Shown one piece after another: positions 46,617 to 57,519 of a stretch of DNA of 64,000 nucleotides (position 1 is its first letter; every line of letters starts with the position of its first letter). The translations under genes and the position numbers were made by a program. Source of the stretch: an uncultured Luminiphilus sp. (GTDB taxonomy: Bacteria > Pseudomonadota > Gammaproteobacteria > Pseudomonadales > Halieaceae); assembly GCA_943789425.1 (NCBI GenBank), contig CALSUB010000001.1:224243-288242 (forward strand). Direction: 5' to 3'. The notes under the pieces were generated by a model, which worked only from the letters and a program-made list of their open reading frames with translations, was not told the origin of the DNA and did no database searches.

Positions 46617-46701
<85 letters not shown>

Positions 46702-46867
46702 ACAGAACCCTGGAAAAACGATTCGCCGAGCACCAACGAGGCGCGGGATGGTGTCACAGAATGTGAGTCGTTTCAACGACTCCGGCCTGAAACAAGGGAT
46801 CCGTCAGGCAGGATCACTCGCCGACATACCGCTCATGTCGTCGGCAACAATCAAGAATTTACTTGAG

Positions 46868-46980
46868 AAGGCGATTTAATTAAAAATATCAATTAAAACA
46901 ATTATTTAAAATGTAAATATAAAGTAAAAACAAACAAGAAATGTGCGTTATCGGGTAATTTGACGCAGGAAGCAAATAAA
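46868..46980. other. Strongly AT-rich intergenic block
   Basis: About 110 bases made almost wholly of A and T with repeated A3-A5 and T3 tracts (AAAATATCAATTAAAAC and similar), in sharp contrast with the surrounding DNA. It lies between the 5' end of tRNA-Leu and the promoter-like sequence of the candidate small RNA, so it may act as an UP element or a bent regulatory region for either. No gene is seen in it. Confidence 0.5.
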
Positions 46981-47028
46981 ATGGCTTGACGCATTGGATT
47001 AATTATTTTGATGGGGCATACTAATTTT

Positions 47029-47163
47029 GTCGGAGCGCCCATTAAAAAGAAGCGTCACGACACCGGCATCCCAAGTGCTTGGTTTGTGCTCTCGCCGATG
47101 TGCCCGCGGGAGCACCACTCCTAAAAGTCTATGCCTACGGGTCCTTCGGGACCCGATTTTTTT
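47029..47163 (+). ncRNA. Candidate small structured RNA
   Basis: No protein gene is credible here, but the plus strand holds the parts of a small RNA gene: an AT-rich upstream block, a promoter-like TTGGAT (46995-47000), 16 bases, CATACT (47017-47022), then about 135 transcribed bases. They contain the hairpin CCAAG/CTTGG (47071-47082), a nine-pair stem GTGCTCTCG/CGGGAGCAC (47086-47115) and a perfect terminator stem CGGGTCC-TTCG-GGACCCG followed by seven T (47138-47163). No plus-strand gene upstream could use this terminator, because the neighbours tRNA-Leu and pilZ are both on the minus strand. It does not resemble 6S, 4.5S, tmRNA or RNase P RNA. Confidence 0.5.
47138..47163 (+). terminator. 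UUCG-loop rho-independent terminator
   Basis: A perfect seven-pair GC-rich stem capped by TTCG and followed by ATTTTTTT, oriented on the plus strand. It has no T tract on the minus strand, so it does not serve pilZ. Confidence 0.88.
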
Positions 47164-47288
47164 GGGGCCGCCATCACTCCGATTGGCTCTACGGCGGAAC
47201 CGCTATTGGCGCAAAACGCGATCGATTCTGTATGGAGAACCGCCCACTCTCACTACTCGAGCTCGCCCAGTAGGCCAGCATCAAATGG

Positions 47289-47633
47289 TTATAGAGTGTG
47301 CGTTTGCCTCGATGACGCCAGCGAGCCACCCAGATAATTTTCAATCTTATGACTGACGGTTGCGTCTTGTTCCGAGAACTCGACGCCTATTCCCGTTTCG
47401 CGATGCCCTTGGGCGCCCTTGGGTGTGATCCAAACCACGCGTCCGGTGACCGTCACCGTCTCCGGCTCATCCAACAGCGATAACACAATAATCACGTGAT
47501 CGCCGAGTTGGTAGCGTGCTGCTGTCGGCACAAACAGCCCACCTTGGCTCAGAAAAGACATGTAAGCGGCGTGCAAGGCAGACAGGTCCTTGATGGTGAG
47601 GGTTAAGCTGTCGTGTTTCATATCGCGGAGCAT
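47289..47633 (-). CDS. pilZ: PilZ-domain protein
   Basis: A 114-residue single-domain PilZ protein. Proteins at this place (downstream of holB) are the type IV pilus assembly PilZ of Pseudomonas-like bacteria. It shows LTIKDLSALHAAYMSFLSQG, GGLFVPTAARYQLGDHVIIV, VTVTGRVVWITPKGAQGHRE and TGIGVEFSEQD. The N-terminal RxxxR cyclic-di-GMP motif is absent, as in PilZ itself, which does not bind the nucleotide. It follows holB by nine bases. Start ATG at 47633; an ATG four codons later is also possible. The role in pili is inferred from position and family. Confidence 0.88.
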   Translation of the reverse strand: MLRDMKHDSLTLTIKDLSALHAAYMSFLSQGGLFVPTAARYQLGDHVIIVLSLLDEPETVTVTGRVVWITPKGAQGHRETGIGVEFSEQDATVSHKIENYLGGSLASSRQTHTL

Positions 47634-47642
47634 AACATCAAC

Positions 47643-50314
<2,672 letters not shown>

Positions 50315-50330
<16 letters not shown>

Positions 50331-51166
50331 GAGGCCACTTGTTGCATCAGTGCATCTTGAATACGGTCAGGTAAAGCACTTTCTGGATAGTGCTGACCCT
50401 CGATACGAGAGATCGCAACAACGCCTCTTACGGTATTACTAATCAGCACGACATCGGCTTGTCGAAGCGCTGCTAGCGTGATGGACTGTTCGTCGACGAC
50501 ATAATTGAGCTGGGGCAGCACTGTCTCGATGAGGAGCTGTCTGCGGGTTCCTGCGATACCGCACTGACTCAAATCAGGTGTGACGCACTGATTGCCAAAA
50601 AAAGCAAAAATATTGCCGCGGGAAGTAGAGATGACATGGTCTTGTGTATCTAACATGAGCGCGTCATCCCACTGCTGAGCAGCCGCCTCCTGTGCCGCCA
50701 GAACCTGCTCGGTACGCGCCAATAGTTTGAGTCCGGCAAGCTCGGGCTGAGACGCCCAGCGGATCCGCGCAATGCCACAAGACTGCCGATGAGGCGCCTG
50801 AGCTAGCGGCGAAAACAGCGTCAGAATGTGTCTGGGCGATGCTGAATCAGGTGGTGCGTACCCGCGCGGACCCGAACCGCGGGTCACCGTCAGACGCGCC
50901 GTGCCGGAATGCCCCACCGACTCCACGCAACGACAAATGTCGTCAAAAACTCGTTGCGCAATGGCTTCTGGATGCGGAAAACGCAGTGCCTCAAGTGCCA
51001 ATGAGAGCCTATCTGAGTGAAGTGATTGGCACGCAATTTTTCCACTCAAGCAACGCATCGTCTCGAAGGCACCGTCAGCATAGTTCAGCCCTCGATCGTC
51101 AAGCGGGATGCTAGCTCCCGCTTTGCCATCAACCCATTCGTGTGGTGTTGGCAATGGCGATATCAA
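50315..51166 (-). CDS. pabC: 4-amino-4-deoxychorismate lyase
   Basis: PLP enzyme making p-aminobenzoate for folate. The 283-residue protein belongs to fold type [18 protein letters not shown] near the start, the PLP Lys in [15 protein letters not shown], and the phosphate-binding [13 protein letters not shown] with [15 protein letters not shown]-amino-acid transaminases share the fold, but the position between fabF and mltG is that of pabC. It overlaps fabF by four bases. Confidence 0.92.
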
Positions 51167-52404
51167 CCCAGCTGACTAAAAATCAAAGAACCATTGGTGC
51201 CGCCAAAGCCAAACGAATTCGACAAAGCATGGCGCATCACCCGTTCTTGAGCCTGGTGAGGAACGTAATTCAAATCGCATCCCGGGCTGGGGTTATCGAG
51301 ATTAATTGTGGGTGGCGCCACACCATCTCGTAGTGCAAGAATCGTCAGAATGGCTTCCACCGAGCCTGCCGCCCCCAGCAAATGTCCAATCATTGATTTA
51401 GTCGAGCTCACAGCTAACTCCGAGGCGTGATCCCCAAACACAGCTTTGATTGCCAGTGTCTCTGCAAGATCACCCGCTGCCGTCGATGTGCCATGAGCAT
51501 TGACGTACCCAATATCAGCAGGCTCTAACTCTGCGTCATTGAGCGCTTGCTGCATTGCCGCCGCCGCGCCCCGGCCATCCTCGGGAGGAGAGGTCATATG
51601 GTAGGCGTCCCCGCTCATACCAAAGCCGGTGAGCTCACAATAAATATGAGCCCCTCTCGCTTTGGCGCTATCATACGACTCCAGCAGGAGAATGCCGGCA
51701 CCGTCTCCCAAAACAAAACCATCTCTGTCAGCATCCCAAGGACGTGACGCCCGCACAGGATCATCGTTGCGCGTAGACAATGCCCGCGCCGCTGCAAATC
51801 CACCGATGCCAACCGGGGTCGTCGCCATTTCTGCTCCGCCGACGAGCATCGCATCGACGTCGCCTGCCGCGATGAGCCGAGCGCCAAGACCAATATTATG
51901 GGTGCCCGTGGTACAGGCGGTAACGACGGCAAGGTTGGGCCCCTGCAGGTTATAGAGAATCGATAAATTACCGGCGATCATATTGATGATGGCCCCTGGG
52001 ACAAAGAACGGTGATACGCGTTTTGGCCCCTTCTGCTCGACCAGCATAGCCGTGTCTTCAATAGAACCAATACCACCAATCCCTGAGCCGATGGCACAGC
52101 CAACACGATGGGCATTTTGGTCAGTCACCTCAAACCCAGAATCACGAAAAGCTTGAATGCCAGCGACCATCCCGTATTGGATAAAAGGATCCATCCTGCG
52201 GGCATCGCGGGGTTCTAGATAGCCCTCAACGGAGAACGATTTCACACTGGCACTGAAACGGGTCGTAAAGGCACTCGCATCGAATTGATCAATGTTGGCC
52301 GCGCCACTGGCGCCAGCACAAATCCCTTGCCAGCTGGTCGCGACGTCGAGCCCCAGCGGCGTCACGGCGCCCAGGCCCGTGACAACGACTTTATTGCCTT
52401 TCAT
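51163..52404 (-). CDS. fabF: Beta-ketoacyl-ACP synthase II
   Basis: Condensing enzyme of fatty-acid elongation. The 413-residue protein has the Cys-His-His triad: Cys164 in [13 protein letters not shown], His in [13 protein letters not shown] and His in [14 protein letters not shown]. The end [15 protein letters not shown] is typical. It is separated from acpP by about 200 bases holding the acpP terminator, so it must have its own promoter or be read through. Confidence 0.96.
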   Translation of the reverse strand: MKGNKVVVTGLGAVTPLGLDVATSWQGICAGASGAANIDQFDASAFTTRFSASVKSFSVEGYLEPRDARRMDPFIQYGMVAGIQAFRDSGFEVTDQNAHRVGCAIGSGIGGIGSIEDTAMLVEQKGPKRVSPFFVPGAIINMIAGNLSILYNLQGPNLAVVTACTTGTHNIGLGARLIAAGDVDAMLVGGAEMATTPVGIGGFAAARALSTRNDDPVRASRPWDADRDGFVLGDGAGILLLESYDSAKARGAHIYCELTGFGMSGDAYHMTSPPEDGRGAAAAMQQALNDAELEPADIGYVNAHGTSTAAGDLAETLAIKAVFGDHASELAVSSTKSMIGHLLGAAGSVEAILTILALRDGVAPPTINLDNPSPGCDLNYVPHQAQERVMRHALSNSFGFGGTNGSLIFSQLG

Positions 52405-52540
52405 GCTTCGCCCCTTTTGTTACAGTTCACGGTGGTGTGCTGAGCGACTCGATTGCTCGATGCGCACCCGCGCAGGTAGGTCGACTTCCCTCTGCCAGAT
52501 CACCAACTAACACCAATACGATCAATAATTCACTGGCCCA

Positions 52541-52581
52541 TAAAAGCGAAAGGGCCGCAATGCTGAAGCAGTGCGGCCCTT
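52541..52581 (-). terminator. Rho-independent terminator after acpP
   Basis: A perfect ten-pair stem AAGGGCCGCA/TGCGGCCCTT with a 12-base loop lies 26 bases downstream of the acpP stop on the minus strand and is followed by TCGCTTTTA. It may lower transcription of fabF relative to the very abundant carrier protein. Confidence 0.82.
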
Positions 52582-52606
52582 GTTTCGATTCGCTGCTGCG
52601 ACTCGC

Positions 52607-52843
52607 TTAAGCGAGATTTTCGTTGATGTAATTGATAGCCAGCTGAACCGTTGTGATTTTCTCGGCCTCTTCGTCGGGGATTTCGGTTTCGAACTCCTCC
52701 TCCAGCGCCATCACTAACTCTACCGTATCAAGGGAGTCAGCGCCGAGATCATCAACAAAAGATGCCTCCGCTTTTACTTCCTCTTCCTTGACGCCCAGTT
52801 GCTCAGCGACAATCTTCTTGACTCGATCTTCGATATTGCTCAT
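52607..52843 (-). CDS. acpP: Acyl carrier protein
   Basis: Small acidic carrier for fatty-acid chains. The 78-residue protein has the phosphopantetheine site Ser37 in [18 protein letters not shown] and is almost identical to other bacterial AcpP. It lies between fabG and fabF as usual, followed by its own terminator. Confidence 0.98.
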   Translation of the reverse strand: MSNIEDRVKKIVAEQLGVKEEEVKAEASFVDDLGADSLDTVELVMALEEEFETEIPDEEAEKITTVQLAINYINENLA

Positions 52844-52959
52844 GACGTACTCAATACTCCCAAGTTAGTCAGGCACTGCGCCTGCACGACGGGGATTTTA
52901 CAAGCTTTTGACGCAAGTAAAACCCTTTTTACTCTGTTTATCCCTCTTGATAAGGATCT

Positions 52960-53700
52960 TCAGCCCATGTAAAGACCACCGTTAACATGAATGGTCTCTC
53001 CAGTGACATACTGAGCACCATCACTCACCAAAAACCCCACCGTCTCAGCGATGTCTTCGGGCAAGCCCAAGCGCCCCAGTGGAATTTGCGCCTGCAATCC
53101 GGCTCGTTGCGCTTCATTCAAGGCGCGAGTCATATCGGTATCGATAAACCCCGGTGCCACGCAATTAACCGTAATAGACCTTGAACCCAGTTCTCGCGCC
53201 AATGATCGCGCCATGCCTTCGGCGCCTGCCTTGGTGGCGGCATAATTACTCTGCCCGGCATTACCCATAGAACCGACCACCGAGGTAATGTTAATGACCC
53301 TGCCCCACCTAGCTTTCGTCATACCGCGCAGGCACCCTTTGCACAGACGGTACAGGGCGTTCAGGTTGGTATCCACCACCGAGTGCCACTCCTCTTCTTT
53401 CATGCGCATCAGGAGATTATCCTGAGTGATACCCGCGTTGTTGACCAACACCAACGGGTCGCCAAAATCAGTGCGGACAGCTTCCAGGCAGGCCGCAATC
53501 GATTCGGGGTCGGTGACATTGAGCACCCTGCCCACACCGCCCCATTCAGACAAATGGGCCGAAATACTGGCTGCTCCCTGCTCGCTGGTTGCTGTGCCCA
53601 CGACCACAAAGCCGCGCTGCGCCAAACTGGTGGCGATCGCCGAACCAATGCCTCGACTCGCACCGGTAACCAACGCCACTTTTCGATCGGTTTGGTTCAT
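52960..53700 (-). CDS. fabG: 3-oxoacyl-ACP reductase
   Basis: NADPH-dependent reductase of fatty-acid elongation. The 246-residue short-chain dehydrogenase has TGASRGIGSAIA (residues 14-25), LVNNAGITQDNLLMRMKEEE, the catalytic Ser in INITSVVGSMGN and Tyr/Lys in SNYAATKAGAEGM, and ends VNGGLYMG. It starts with a four-base ATGA overlap with the fabD stop. Confidence 0.96.
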   Translation of the reverse strand: MNQTDRKVALVTGASRGIGSAIATSLAQRGFVVVGTATSEQGAASISAHLSEWGGVGRVLNVTDPESIAACLEAVRTDFGDPLVLVNNAGITQDNLLMRMKEEEWHSVVDTNLNALYRLCKGCLRGMTKARWGRVINITSVVGSMGNAGQSNYAATKAGAEGMARSLARELGSRSITVNCVAPGFIDTDMTRALNEAQRAGLQAQIPLGRLGLPEDIAETVGFLVSDGAQYVTGETIHVNGGLYMG

Positions 53701-54635
53701 AGGCTCTCTCCTGAGGCCGATTGCAGAGTATCGATTGCTTCCAGCGGTGAGCAGACGACCGATTTATCGATGCGTTTCATGAGGCCTGAGAGCACTTTTC
53801 CTGGTCCGCACTCTAAAAACCGATCGCAGCCAGCCTGCAAAAGGGTTGCCACGCACCGTGTCCAAATCACCGGTTCAGACACCTGCCTCACGAGGCGGCG
53901 CCTGATTTCGATGGCCTTGCGGTGCGGTTGGGCATCGACATTGCTAATCACTGGCATGAGCGCATCATTTAACGCGACCGAGTGAAATGCTTCTGCCATT
54001 GCCCCAGCAGCAGGCTGCATTAAAGGCGTGTGAAACGGTGCACTCACTGCCAGTGGCAGCACTTTTTTAGCGCCCGTCTCTTTGAGCGATTCGGAGGCGG
54101 CAAGCACTGCTTGCGCGTGTCCTGCAATCACCACCTGCCCCGGCGAATTGTAATTCACTGCCCCGACATAAGTGTCTTCTGTGCAATGCCGTAGACAGAT
54201 GTCATCGATTATTTTGTCATCTAATCCGAGCACAGCTGACATAGCGCCCTCGCCAGAGGGGACAGCGGATTGCATCGCCCTGCCACGAATTTGAACCAAT
54301 CTAGCGGCATCCGCCAAGGTTAATGATTCGGCAACAACGAGTGCAGAATACTCACCAAGGCTGTGTCCCGCCACGAATTCTGGGGCCGCACCAGATTCTG
54401 CTCGCCAACAGCGATACAGAGCGGTACTCGCGGTCAAAATCGCGGGCTGCGTATATTCGGTCAAGGTGAGCTGCTCTTCTGGACCGTTAGAAACTAAGGC
54501 CCACAAGTCGTAGCCGAGTGCGTCGCTGGACTCCGCAAAGGTTTCTTGGACAACGGGATATCGTGCAGCGATCTCCGCCAGCATCCCTACTGATTGAGAG
54601 CCCTGCCCGGGAAAAAGAAACGCCAGCCCGGCCAA
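53697..54635 (-). CDS. fabD: Malonyl-CoA:ACP transacylase
   Basis: Loads malonyl groups onto ACP. The 312-residue protein shows FLFPGQGSQSVGM, the nucleophile Ser92 in AGHSLGEYSALV, and the catalytic His in VSAPFHTPLM. It starts only six bases after the rpmF stop: the plsX and fabH genes usually found between rpmF and fabD are not here. Confidence 0.96.
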   Translation of the reverse strand: MAGLAFLFPGQGSQSVGMLAEIAARYPVVQETFAESSDALGYDLWALVSNGPEEQLTLTEYTQPAILTASTALYRCWRAESGAAPEFVAGHSLGEYSALVVAESLTLADAARLVQIRGRAMQSAVPSGEGAMSAVLGLDDKIIDDICLRHCTEDTYVGAVNYNSPGQVVIAGHAQAVLAASESLKETGAKKVLPLAVSAPFHTPLMQPAAGAMAEAFHSVALNDALMPVISNVDAQPHRKAIEIRRRLVRQVSEPVIWTRCVATLLQAGCDRFLECGPGKVLSGLMKRIDKSVVCSPLEAIDTLQSASGESL

Positions 54636-54641
54636 GAAAAC

Positions 54642-54824
54642 TTACTCGTCGTCGCCAGTTTCAACGACCTTCTTACCGCGGTAGAACCCATCGGCGCTCA
54701 TATGATGCCGGCGCCGCGTTTCACCTGATGTCTCATCTACCGTCAGCGTCGGACCACCAATCGCATCATGTGATCGGCGCATACCCCGTCTGGATCGGGT
54801 CTTTTTGTTCTTTTGTACAGCCAT
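54642..54824 (-). CDS. rpmF: 50S ribosomal protein L32
   Basis: A 60-residue basic ribosomal protein: [20 protein letters not shown] and a C-terminal [17 protein letters not shown]. It lacks the zinc Cys of the C+ form, as in many gammaproteobacteria. It lies downstream of yceD in the standard order. Confidence 0.97.
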   Translation of the reverse strand: MAVQKNKKTRSRRGMRRSHDAIGGPTLTVDETSGETRRRHHMSADGFYRGKKVVETGDDE

Positions 54825-54910
54825 GATAGGCCTCCTTGATGTTATTCCAAGCGATTACGAAACCTTCCGAGCGCATGAAACTTGTTAACTGATACAGTTC
54901 TTGTCGCTGT

Positions 54911-55432
54911 CTAAGATTTTAACTTAGCCAACACGGCGAAAGGGCTTTCTTTGCGCCCCTCACTATCAATACAAACGTCTTGCTTGCCCAACGCCGTGCG
55001 CTGGACCTCGGTAATACAGTCTTCAGCGTGCATCGGACTAGCCGGTATCGCCAGCAGCAGCTCTTCCTCAACAATGTCACTCAGATTAGCGGTTTCTTGA
55101 ACGATTAGCGGCTCGTAACTGGGCGGAAGCTCCGCCGCATCCTCATCGTTCCAAATGCAGGCCATGACGGTCCGCGTCTCCAAAATCTGCGTCATCTCAC
55201 CAAGACACCGTTGGCATTCCAACACCACCTCAGCTTTTATTTGTGCTTCGACAACGTAACGACCTTCCTCGTCGCGTCTAAATTCGAAGGCGGCTACCGC
55301 CGGTGCCGCCAGCCCCACTCCAGCGTTCACGAGTCGGCCGAGGTCGGTTAGAGCGGCCTCGCCGCTGATGTCGGCCTCACGAGCGGCTAATCCCCGAAGG
55401 TCTAGCTCTCTTGGCAACGCCCCTTTTCTCAT
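54911..55432 (-). CDS. yceD: DUF177 family protein YceD
   Basis: A 173-residue protein of the YceD/DUF177 family, linked in other bacteria with 23S rRNA accumulation. It has the pair of conserved Cys in VLECQRCLGEM and the acidic YEPLIVQETANLSDIVEEELL motif. It is the first gene of the rpmF-fab cluster and diverges from the maf gene with about 100 bases between them. Confidence 0.92.
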   Translation of the reverse strand: MRKGALPRELDLRGLAAREADISGEAALTDLGRLVNAGVGLAAPAVAAFEFRRDEEGRYVVEAQIKAEVVLECQRCLGEMTQILETRTVMACIWNDEDAAELPPSYEPLIVQETANLSDIVEEELLLAIPASPMHAEDCITEVQRTALGKQDVCIDSEGRKESPFAVLAKLKS

Positions 55433-55531
55433 GGGCGCGGATCATACGGACGGCAATCTGCGCTGTCAAAGCCATCTGCCCCTCGTTACTATGGGAGGTC
55501 CCGCAAAGGTATTTTTCACGAAAACGTCGGT

Positions 55532-56134
55532 ATGTCGCCACTTCAACTCATTTTAGCGTCCACCTCACCTTATCGTCGCAACTTAATGGAGCGGCTGCGG
55601 GTCTCGTTTAGCACGATGGACCCGCATATCGATGAGACGCCGCGGCCTGATGAATCCGCCGTTCAACGTGCCAGCCGATTAGCGCAAAGTAAATGTGAGG
55701 CCCCCTCTGCTGACGGGGCTCTCATCATTGGTTCAGATCAGGTCGCGTGCCTGGATGGCGAGATATTAAGAAAGCCTGGCTCGGTCGATAACGCCATCGC
55801 ACAGTTGATGCGGTGCTCTGATCGAACCCTAGTGTTCTGGACAGCAGTCTCAGTGCGCTCGACCGTGACGGGTCACCATAAGCAGCGGCTGGTTCCTTGC
55901 GAGGTGCAGATGCGGCCGCTGACTCTGCTGGAAATAGAGCACTATGTAGCAGCCGACAACCCGCTCGACTGTGCGGGTAGCTTTAAATGGGAGTCGCTGG
56001 GGATTACCTTATTCCAGCGCATCAAAACAGAAGATCCCACCGCACTGGAGGGCTTACCACTGATTGCACTGTGCGAGCTGCTGCGCTTTCACGGTCTAGC
56101 CCTTCCGCTCAGTGCGCAGCTTACCGAGCACTGA
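55532..56134 (+). CDS. yceF: Maf/YceF-type nucleotide pyrophosphatase
   Basis: House-cleaning pyrophosphatase; the YceF branch acts on 7-methyl-GTP. The 200-residue protein shows LILASTSPYRRNLMERL, IGSDQVACLDG and the late SFKWESLGITLFQRI that marks this branch, rather than dTTP/UTP-specific Maf. Position opposite yceD and next to rluC matches E. coli yceF. Its last 39 bases overlap the end of the convergent rluC gene. Confidence 0.92.
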   Translation: MSPLQLILASTSPYRRNLMERLRVSFSTMDPHIDETPRPDESAVQRASRLAQSKCEAPSADGALIIGSDQVACLDGEILRKPGSVDNAIAQLMRCSDRTLVFWTAVSVRSTVTGHHKQRLVPCEVQMRPLTLLEIEHYVAADNPLDCAGSFKWESLGITLFQRIKTEDPTALEGLPLIALCELLRFHGLALPLSAQLTEH

Positions 56135-57049
56135 CTCGAGCTCCGGGTCCAGCGGGCAAGACAGATCGTAGCGCTGGTCATTGACCTCGAACTGAATCGC
56201 CGTTGCATGCAGGAATAACCGTTTTAGGCCGATGGTACTGGTTCGACTCGCCGACTGGTCGTTTTGGTATTTGGTATCGCCCAGAATGGGGTGGCCAATA
56301 TGCTGGGTATGGACACGGATTTGGTGGGTCCGGCCCGAAATCGGTTTAGCCTCGATGAGGGTCGCATCAGGAAATCGTTCAAGTACCCTCATTTCAGTTT
56401 TTGCAGGCTTTCCCTCATTGGATACTTTGACCAATCGCTCACCGGATGCCGTATGTCGCCGATCTAAGGGGGCCGAGACCATCCGTTGATAGGCCGGCCA
56501 TTTACCGGCCACCAGCGCCATGTAGCGCTTATGGATACGATTTTCTCGGAGTTGCTGATGCAGTGCCCTCAACGTCCGTGCATTCTTCGCAATCATGACT
56601 AGACCCGAGGTGTCTCGGTCGAGCCGATGAACCAACTCTAAGTAACGCTCATCAGGCAGTAAACCTCGAAGAGACTCGATCAGACCCAAGCGCACCCCAC
56701 TGCCCCCATGGACTGCGAGCCCGGTGGGCTTATTAATGATCAGCAATTCTTTGTCGTCATACATTATCGCGTTGCGAATTCTTTTCTCCCAGGCAGCAGA
56801 GGGCTGCTTACTCACCTCTCGCGGCACCACGGTTAAGGGAGGAACCCTCACGCTGTCTTCCGCTTTGACCCGATAGTCGGCCTTAGAGCGGCCTTTATTG
56901 ACGCGCACCTCACCTTTCCGTATCGCCCGATAAATGCGTGTTTTAGGAACGTCGCCAGCATGCCGAAGCAAGAAGTTATCTAACCGCTGCCCTGCCTCCT
57001 CAGCGAGTACAGAGACAAATCGGACCGGTTGTTTCGGAGAATCACTCAT
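56096..57049 (-). CDS. rluC: 23S rRNA pseudouridine synthase RluC
   Basis: Makes pseudouridines 955, 2504 and 2580 (E. coli numbering) in 23S rRNA. The 317-residue protein has an N-terminal S4 domain (GQRLDNFLLRHAGDVPKTRI) and the catalytic Asp in HRLDRDTSGLVMIAK, then GRTHQIRVHTQHIGHPILGD. It diverges from rne, as in many gammaproteobacteria. Confidence 0.95.
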   Translation of the reverse strand: MSDSPKQPVRFVSVLAEEAGQRLDNFLLRHAGDVPKTRIYRAIRKGEVRVNKGRSKADYRVKAEDSVRVPPLTVVPREVSKQPSAAWEKRIRNAIMYDDKELLIINKPTGLAVHGGSGVRLGLIESLRGLLPDERYLELVHRLDRDTSGLVMIAKNARTLRALHQQLRENRIHKRYMALVAGKWPAYQRMVSAPLDRRHTASGERLVKVSNEGKPAKTEMRVLERFPDATLIEAKPISGRTHQIRVHTQHIGHPILGDTKYQNDQSASRTSTIGLKRLFLHATAIQFEVNDQRYDLSCPLDPELESVLGKLRTERKG

Positions 57050-57437
57050 GAAATCACTACTTTATACCAATTATCTAATCGTTGAATCAGCGGACGCTTG
57101 GTGCTACCGTTCGCCGGTCGGGGTACTGGTGTACCCGCGGACATCGTCTTAACGCCTCGAAAAAGTGGCGCGGCGTTGACCGACGAGCACCCGAACCAGC
57201 ACAAAACCGCTGGCCCAAGTCGAGCTTTTCCCGCTCCTACTTACCCGATGAACGGATTACGAGTCTACCGCGTGACCCCCTCCGGACCTAATGGACGTTT
57301 GAGTGGCCTGCGGAAGACAAAGACAAACCCGCGACACAAGATGGCGCGGTGCGAATTGCGAATCAAGCCCCTAGTGTTTCACTGAGGGTTGTGTGACCAG
57401 ATAACGGAGGATCAGGAAACCTCCCATCATGATCACT

Positions 57438-57510
57438 CGCCGGAGACGGCGGGACCGCATGTACAGGAGACGCTTTTGTCTCCGCACCGCCCAGTTGCGT
57501 CGTCAACTGG
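57438..57510 (+). promoter_or_regulatory. Three-hairpin 5' leader of rne
   Basis: In the 470-base gap before rne, the last 83 bases hold three perfect stem-loops in a row: CGCCG-GAGA-CGGCG (57438-57451), GGAGAC-GCTTTT-GTCTCC (57466-57483) and CCAGTTG-CGTCGT-CAACTGG (57491-57510). The last ends nine bases before the ATG. In E. coli, RNase E controls its own synthesis through hairpins in its long 5' leader; the same kind of control is likely here. The rest of the gap has a plus-strand open frame of 95 codons with no known similarity, which I do not accept as a gene. Confidence 0.65.
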
Positions 57511-57519
57511 ATAAAAATC

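Noticed and set aside
47027..47356. Plus-strand open frames over the candidate small RNA
   Set aside because: Several frames overlap, use weak starts, lack any similarity, and run through a strong terminator stem-loop; the stem-loop structure explains the region better.
57098..57385. A 95-codon frame in the rne leader
   Set aside because: No ribosome site, no recognisable similarity and polar random-looking composition; the gap is typical of a long regulatory leader.
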